DNA of 17,104 bases, from assembly GCA_900770025.1 (NCBI GenBank), contig CAAGIW010000015.1, positions 1-17,104 on the forward strand. The letters run 5' to 3'. Positions within the stretch are counted from its first letter, which is position 1; every line of letters begins with the position of its first letter. Shown here one piece after another: positions 13,472-17,104 of this stretch. The stretch is from an uncultured Prevotella sp. (GTDB lineage Bacteria > Bacteroidota > Bacteroidia > Bacteroidales > Bacteroidaceae). Under the pieces are notes generated by a model. The model was not told the DNA's origin. It did not search any database and was given only the letters and a program-made list of their open reading frames with translations. A program made the position numbers and the translations under genes.

Positions 13472-15652
13472 ATGAAGCAACTACTCTTATCGTTGGCAGT
13501 GGCACTCGCAGCGCCTCTGACCACCATGCAGGCACAACCCGGCGCTGTGCTGGCACCCAACGCACGCATCAAGATGGCGCAGATGAGCAAAGAAGCACCC
13601 GCACAGCGCACCGCAGCACTGGGCACCACACTGAGCGCCTATCTGATGGTGGACGAGAACGAAATGGACTGGCAGGCCTTGGAGCAGGCCGGAGCACAGG
13701 TAATTCTGCGCACCGGCAACATGGCCACCATACGCTTGGAGGCTGACCACCTGCAGACTGTGGCCCAAGTGCCAGGAGTGAAGCACCTGCAACTGGCCAG
13801 CAAGGGCAAGCAACAGTTGGACAAGGCACGCAAGGATGCCGGCACCGACTTGGTATTGGAAGGCACATCGCTCTCCTCTCCCTACACCGGCAAGGGGGTG
13901 GTGATAGGCGTTGTGGATGCAGGCTTCGACTATGGTCACAAGGCTTTCTATGATGCTGAGGGCAACTGCCGCATCAAGCGCGTGTGGGAACAGAGCACCG
14001 AGCCCACCACCCGCTTCCCCTCTCCGCAGAACTTTGGCTATGGTGCGGAGATCAAGGAGCAGAGTGAGATAGAATGGGCAGGGGGCGACATCGTGAACAA
14101 CTCGCACGGCACGCACGTGACCTGCATCGCCGCCGGCTCAAAACTGCTGGCCGACGGGGCGTTCTGCGGGGCTGCACCCGATGCCGACATCGTGTTGGTG
14201 AGCATGGGAGAGGACTCTGACGACAACGTGAACTTTACCAACGCCATCAAATATGTGTTCGATTATGCCGACGAAGTGGGCAAGCCTGCCGTGGTGAACC
14301 TGAGTTTGGGCACCCACGCCGGACCGCATGACGGCACTTCTCCCTTCGACCGCATGGCCGACCAACTGCAAGGTCCGGGCCGCCTGTTGGTGGGTTCGTC
14401 GGGCAACTTCGGTCTGTCCGACTTCCACATCCGCCACCTCTTCACCGGCGAGACCGACACCCCCATCTCCACCTTCTTCGATTTCTACTACGGCGTGAGT
14501 GCCTACGGCTACGGCGATGTGGAGGTATGGGCCGATGCCGACATGGAGTTTGAGGCCAAACTCTTTGCCTACAACACCTTCAACAAGGAGGTGGTGGAAG
14601 AGGTAACGATAGACCTCACATCAACAGAAGCACAGCAGATAAGTTTGGGCACCAAGGTAACGGGCACCATCACCGCCGCCTACGAAATCTGCCCCTACAA
14701 CAACAAGCCCCATCTGCTGCTCTCGGCAGCACTCACCGGTATGCGCACCAACCACCAGGTGGGCATCACCATCGTTCCCAAAAAGGCAGGCAAGGTGGAT
14801 ATATGGGCCGACAACATCTACTTGGGACTTACCAATAACGACATCGAAGGCTTCACCGCACCCACCCACGATGCCACCATCGCCGAGATAGGCGGCACGG
14901 CCAAGCGCATACTCACCGTGGGAGCCTATACCACACGCAGGGAATACACCCTGTATCGCGAGACTGCCGTGGGCGAATTAGACGAGACTGTGGGCGACCT
15001 GTTCTCGGCTTCCTCTTACGGACTTACCGCCGACGGCCGCATGAAACCCGAGGTATGCACCCCCGGATGCTTCATCATCTCGGCGGTATCTAACCACGAC
15101 CATTCGGGCTACCTGTATCTTTACAACTCCTATTCCTACCCGGGCGACAGCCGCTATTACCTCTACGGCTACATGCAGGGCACCTCTATGGCCGCCCCCT
15201 TTGCCACCGGCACCGTGGCATCATGGCTGCAGGCATGTCCCACACTGACCCCCGAACAACTGAAGGAGGTGATTGAGAAAACCTCGCGCCACGACGACTT
15301 CACCGGAGATGCCGCCACAGCACCAGGCAAGGGCTGGGGATATGGCAAGATTGACGCACTGGCCGGAGCCAAGGAGTGCAGCGACCTCTACACCACGGGC
15401 ATCACTGCCACCACCATGCCGGCAGAATATGCAGTGGTGTTTGCAGGCAACACGCAACTGATGTTCACCGCAGCCACCCAACAGGCCACCATCACGCTGT
15501 GCAATGCAGGCGGCAGCGAGGTGTATCGCAAGCAACTGAACAACATAGAGGCAGGCACCTCTGCCGAGATAGCACAGCCCACAGGCGCAGGCATCTATGT
15601 GCTGAAGATACAAACAGAGCATGGCACACTGTGCAGAAAAATGATTCGCTGA
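13472..15652 (+). CDS. subtilisin-like (S8) serine protease with T9SS-type tail
   Basis: This 726-aa exported protease has a signal peptide (1 to about 21), an I9-like propeptide part (about 53-115), and an S8 catalytic domain with D149 in VVIGVVDAGFDYGH, H212 in NNSHGTHVT and S572 in MQGTSMAAPFATG; N312 in GSSGNFG is the likely oxyanion residue. A large insertion, about residues 325-480, lies between the oxyanion and Ser regions. The C-terminal 85 residues end GIYVLKIQTEHGTLCRKMIR, like a T9SS type A sorting domain. Substrate unknown. All catalytic residues are intact. It is last in the dapB-lepB operon, 19 bases after the Omp28-like gene. Confidence 0.92.
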   Translation: MKQLLLSLAVALAAPLTTMQAQPGAVLAPNARIKMAQMSKEAPAQRTAALGTTLSAYLMVDENEMDWQALEQAGAQVILRTGNMATIRLEADHLQTVAQVPGVKHLQLASKGKQQLDKARKDAGTDLVLEGTSLSSPYTGKGVVIGVVDAGFDYGHKAFYDAEGNCRIKRVWEQSTEPTTRFPSPQNFGYGAEIKEQSEIEWAGGDIVNNSHGTHVTCIAAGSKLLADGAFCGAAPDADIVLVSMGEDSDDNVNFTNAIKYVFDYADEVGKPAVVNLSLGTHAGPHDGTSPFDRMADQLQGPGRLLVGSSGNFGLSDFHIRHLFTGETDTPISTFFDFYYGVSAYGYGDVEVWADADMEFEAKLFAYNTFNKEVVEEVTIDLTSTEAQQISLGTKVTGTITAAYEICPYNNKPHLLLSAALTGMRTNHQVGITIVPKKAGKVDIWADNIYLGLTNNDIEGFTAPTHDATIAEIGGTAKRILTVGAYTTRREYTLYRETAVGELDETVGDLFSASSYGLTADGRMKPEVCTPGCFIISAVSNHDHSGYLYLYNSYSYPGDSRYYLYGYMQGTSMAAPFATGTVASWLQACPTLTPEQLKEVIEKTSRHDDFTGDAATAPGKGWGYGKIDALAGAKECSDLYTTGITATTMPAEYAVVFAGNTQLMFTAATQQATITLCNAGGSEVYRKQLNNIEAGTSAEIAQPTGAGIYVLKIQTEHGTLCRKMIR

Positions 15653-15682
15653 AACTTTTTTTTAAAAAAATAGGGCATACAC

Positions 15683-15709
15683 TGTAACTTTCAATCACCC
15701 ATAATCGTC
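15683..15709 (+). promoter_or_regulatory. ECF-type autoregulatory promoter
   Basis: TGTAAC (15683-15688), 17 bases, CGTC (15706-15709) has the AAC...CGTC layout of ECF-sigma promoters, and it lies 17 bases before the ECF sigma gene start. The layout is what an autoregulated sigma gene would show. A TAACTTTC string inside it is a poor match to the housekeeping -7 box. Confidence 0.55.
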
Positions 15710-15726
15710 TATATAACAGAGAGAGG

Positions 15727-16248
15727 ATGAAAATCATCAATTTCCGCAACGACATCCTGCCGCTGAAAGACAAGCTCTACAGACTGGCACTCCGCATCAC
15801 TCTCAACCCAGCGGAGGCAGAGGACGTGGTACAGGAAACGATGATGAAGGTGTGGAACAAACGGGAGAGCTGGGCCATGATAGACTCGATGGAAGCCTTC
15901 TGCCTGACAATCTGCCGGAATATCGCACTCGACAAACTGAAAAGGGCCGACAACAACAGCCAAACGCTCGACACAGCACACGGCCACGACCCCGCCGACA
16001 GTTCCTACTCATCCAATCCCGAGGCGCTCATCATGCAGCAAGACAGGATGATGGTGGTGAAAGAAATCATCAACCGCCTGCCCGAGAAACAGCGAACAGC
16101 CATGCAGCTGCGCGACTTTGAGGGAAGAACTTACCGCGAGATAGCGCAAATTATGGGAATAAGCGAGGACCAAGTGAAGATAAACATCTTCAGAGCCCGC
16201 CAAACCATCAAGAAAGAGTTTATCGAAAAAGACAACTATGGACTATAA
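15727..16248 (+). CDS. ECF-type RNA polymerase sigma factor
   Basis: This 173-aa sigma-70 family protein has region 2 (about 10-75: LPLKDKLYRLALRITLNPAEAEDVVQETMMKVW and ICRNIALDKLKR) and region 4 (about 110-165: RLPEKQRTAMQLRDFEGRTYREIAQIMGISEDQVKINIFRARQTI), with no region 1 or 3, which defines ECF type. The ATG at 15727 follows a purine-rich AGAGAGG. Its own ECF-like promoter sits just upstream, suggesting positive autoregulation. The next gene, an anti-sigma-like membrane protein, overlaps it by 11 bases. No TonB receptor or FecR gene is adjacent, so the signal is unknown. Confidence 0.94.
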   Translation: MKIINFRNDILPLKDKLYRLALRITLNPAEAEDVVQETMMKVWNKRESWAMIDSMEAFCLTICRNIALDKLKRADNNSQTLDTAHGHDPADSSYSSNPEALIMQQDRMMVVKEIINRLPEKQRTAMQLRDFEGRTYREIAQIMGISEDQVKINIFRARQTIKKEFIEKDNYGL

Positions 16249-16753
16249 GTACATCGAACAACTTGTGGAACGCTACTGGAACTGCGAAACCACTACCGAG
16301 GAAGAGCGCATCCTGCGCACTTTCTTCAGCCAGAAAGATGTGCCCGTGCAGTTGCTGCAATACCGCGACCTGTTTGCCTATCAGCAGCAGAGCACCGAGG
16401 ACACACGCCTGGGCGAGGACTTCGATGTGCGCATCCTGCAACAGATAGACGAGCCGTTGGCAGTGAAGGCAAAGACCATCACGCTGAAACAAAGGCTGGC
16501 ACCGCTGTTCAGAGCAGCCGCCGTGGTGGCCATCATCGTGACATTGGTCAACGCCGCCGACAGGTCGCTAAACCCACAACCTGTGGGAACCCTGCCCGAA
16601 GAACCCACCATCACGGTGGCAGACGTGGAGCAGATGCTGCAGGAGCGAAAGGCCGACAAGCAGGAAACCGACTCTGCGGAACTGCAGGCCATCACCTCCT
16701 CTGCCGCAGATTCCATAGGTTGTCAAGCCGCACCAACGTCTGCCACAAGGTGA
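16238..16753 (+). CDS. anti-sigma-factor-like single-pass membrane protein
   Basis: The 171-aa product has a cytoplasmic N-terminal part (about 1-88; IEQLVERYWNCETTTEEERILRTFF), one membrane segment (about 91-106, AAAVVAIIVTLV) and a periplasmic, acidic and Ser-rich tail with a short coiled-coil-like stretch (VADVEQMLQERKADKQE). This topology and the 11-base overlap with the sigma gene fit an anti-sigma factor. It lacks a zinc-binding HxxxCxxC motif, and similar short proteins beside sigma genes in Prevotella and Bacteroides are usually left hypothetical. The function is inferred from context. Confidence 0.7.
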   Translation: MDYKYIEQLVERYWNCETTTEEERILRTFFSQKDVPVQLLQYRDLFAYQQQSTEDTRLGEDFDVRILQQIDEPLAVKAKTITLKQRLAPLFRAAAVVAIIVTLVNAADRSLNPQPVGTLPEEPTITVADVEQMLQERKADKQETDSAELQAITSSAADSIGCQAAPTSATR

Positions 16754-16868
16754 AAGCGGCCCCAAGCGAGAATTTTTTCTATGCTTTCTCTAAATAAATC
16801 ATTTCTACATTAGAACATGAGACTGTGAAGTTTCATCTCTCAAAATTCCAAAAAGTAAAACTAACGAC

Positions 16869-16905
16869 AAGGGTTGCCCCACGAACGGGCAACCCTTACT
16901 TTTTT
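16869..16905 (+). terminator. strong terminator of the sigma operon
   Basis: A perfect 11-bp stem pairs 16869-16879 with 16887-16897 (AAGGGTTGCCC/GGGCAACCCTT) around a 7-base loop, followed by a T run at 16900-16905. It ends transcription from the sigma/anti-sigma pair. Confidence 0.93.
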
Positions 16906-17104
16906 GAATGGGCACACTCTCTACATCATGCCCATCATGGTTTATCCTGCGATGTAAGCGCAAAAGAGCATAGCCTACGGTTTAACCCAAATCGGCCATT
17001 AGACTGTTATGCGCAAACATACTTTCTTTTTGTCATCTGCCTTTCCGTTTATCGGTAACAATGGAACCCCATTGCGCCCTCAAAACGTAAAGACATCTGT
17101 TCAA
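16906..17104. other. right-hand end, nothing callable
   Basis: No gene, RNA or clear repeat can be supported here. Short open frames exist on both strands but none has a promoter, start context or recognisable protein. The stretch ends at the window edge and may be the leader or tail of a gene beyond it. Confidence 0.5.

Noticed and set aside
11617..13629. 670-codon open frame antisense to the Omp28-like gene
   Set aside because: It is an antisense shadow caused by the strong codon bias of the plus-strand gene; it has no promoter, and the plus frame has signal peptide, CxxC and sorting tail.
15653..15675. Terminator after the subtilisin-like gene (T8 then A7)
   Set aside because: Only A/T pairing, no GC stem, so it cannot be called.
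16817..16836. Hairpin ATGAGACT-GTGA-AGTTTCAT
   Set aside because: Imperfect short stem without a T run, between the gene end and a much stronger terminator; likely chance.

Overview
The window looks like chromosomal DNA of a Bacteroidota member, most likely Prevotellaceae (Prevotella/Segatella-like). Supporting signs are TAnnTTTG-type -7 promoter boxes, T9SS-type C-terminal tails, a long Bacteroidota-form signal peptidase I, a smalltalk-protein/M15-peptidase cassette, a paired sigma factor and anti-sigma-like protein, and intergenic repeats of the kind common in this group. No rRNA, tRNA or CRISPR array was seen.

Left, accessory part (1-8000). A HipB-HipA toxin-antitoxin operon (minus strand, 83-1490) is bracketed by a perfect 62-bp direct repeat that carries a -7 promoter box. 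The left copy also supplies the last codons of hipA and sits in front of what may be the start of another gene running off the left edge. Upstream of hipB are four degenerate copies of a GATAACTTCAAAcAAA-type motif. Next on the minus strand is a secreted 712-aa protein with chitobiase-C-type repeats, followed 32 bp downstream by a 45-aa peptide gene and a strong terminator. About 930 bp of non-coding DNA follows, with a G10 tract, a 66-bp tandem repeat and one copy of a 64-bp hairpin repeat. Then comes a plus-strand AAA ATPase fused to a PD-(D/E)XK-like domain (4967-6427), flanked on its far side by the second copy of the 64-bp repeat. A 22-bp-period palindromic array separates it from a minus-strand cassette: an unknown 143-aa protein, an M15-type peptidase and a 36-aa smalltalk protein, ending in a terminator.

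Right, core part (8041-16905, all plus strand). dapB, lepB, a short signal-peptidase-I-like protein lacking both catalytic residues, a WbqC-family protein, an Omp28-like secreted protein and a subtilisin-like protease follow each other with short gaps and are probably one operon. The last two carry signal peptides and T9SS-like tails, so the operon pairs a lysine/peptidoglycan enzyme and export machinery with exported cargo. An ECF sigma factor with its own ECF-type promoter (TGTAAC-N17-CGTC) and an overlapping anti-sigma-like membrane protein come next, closed by a strong terminator. The last 200 bp hold nothing that can be called.

The most notable points are two accessory genes or operons each bracketed by near-identical direct repeats of about 62-64 bp, the double-dead signal peptidase paralogue inside an export operon, and the small peptide tied to a secreted repeat protein.
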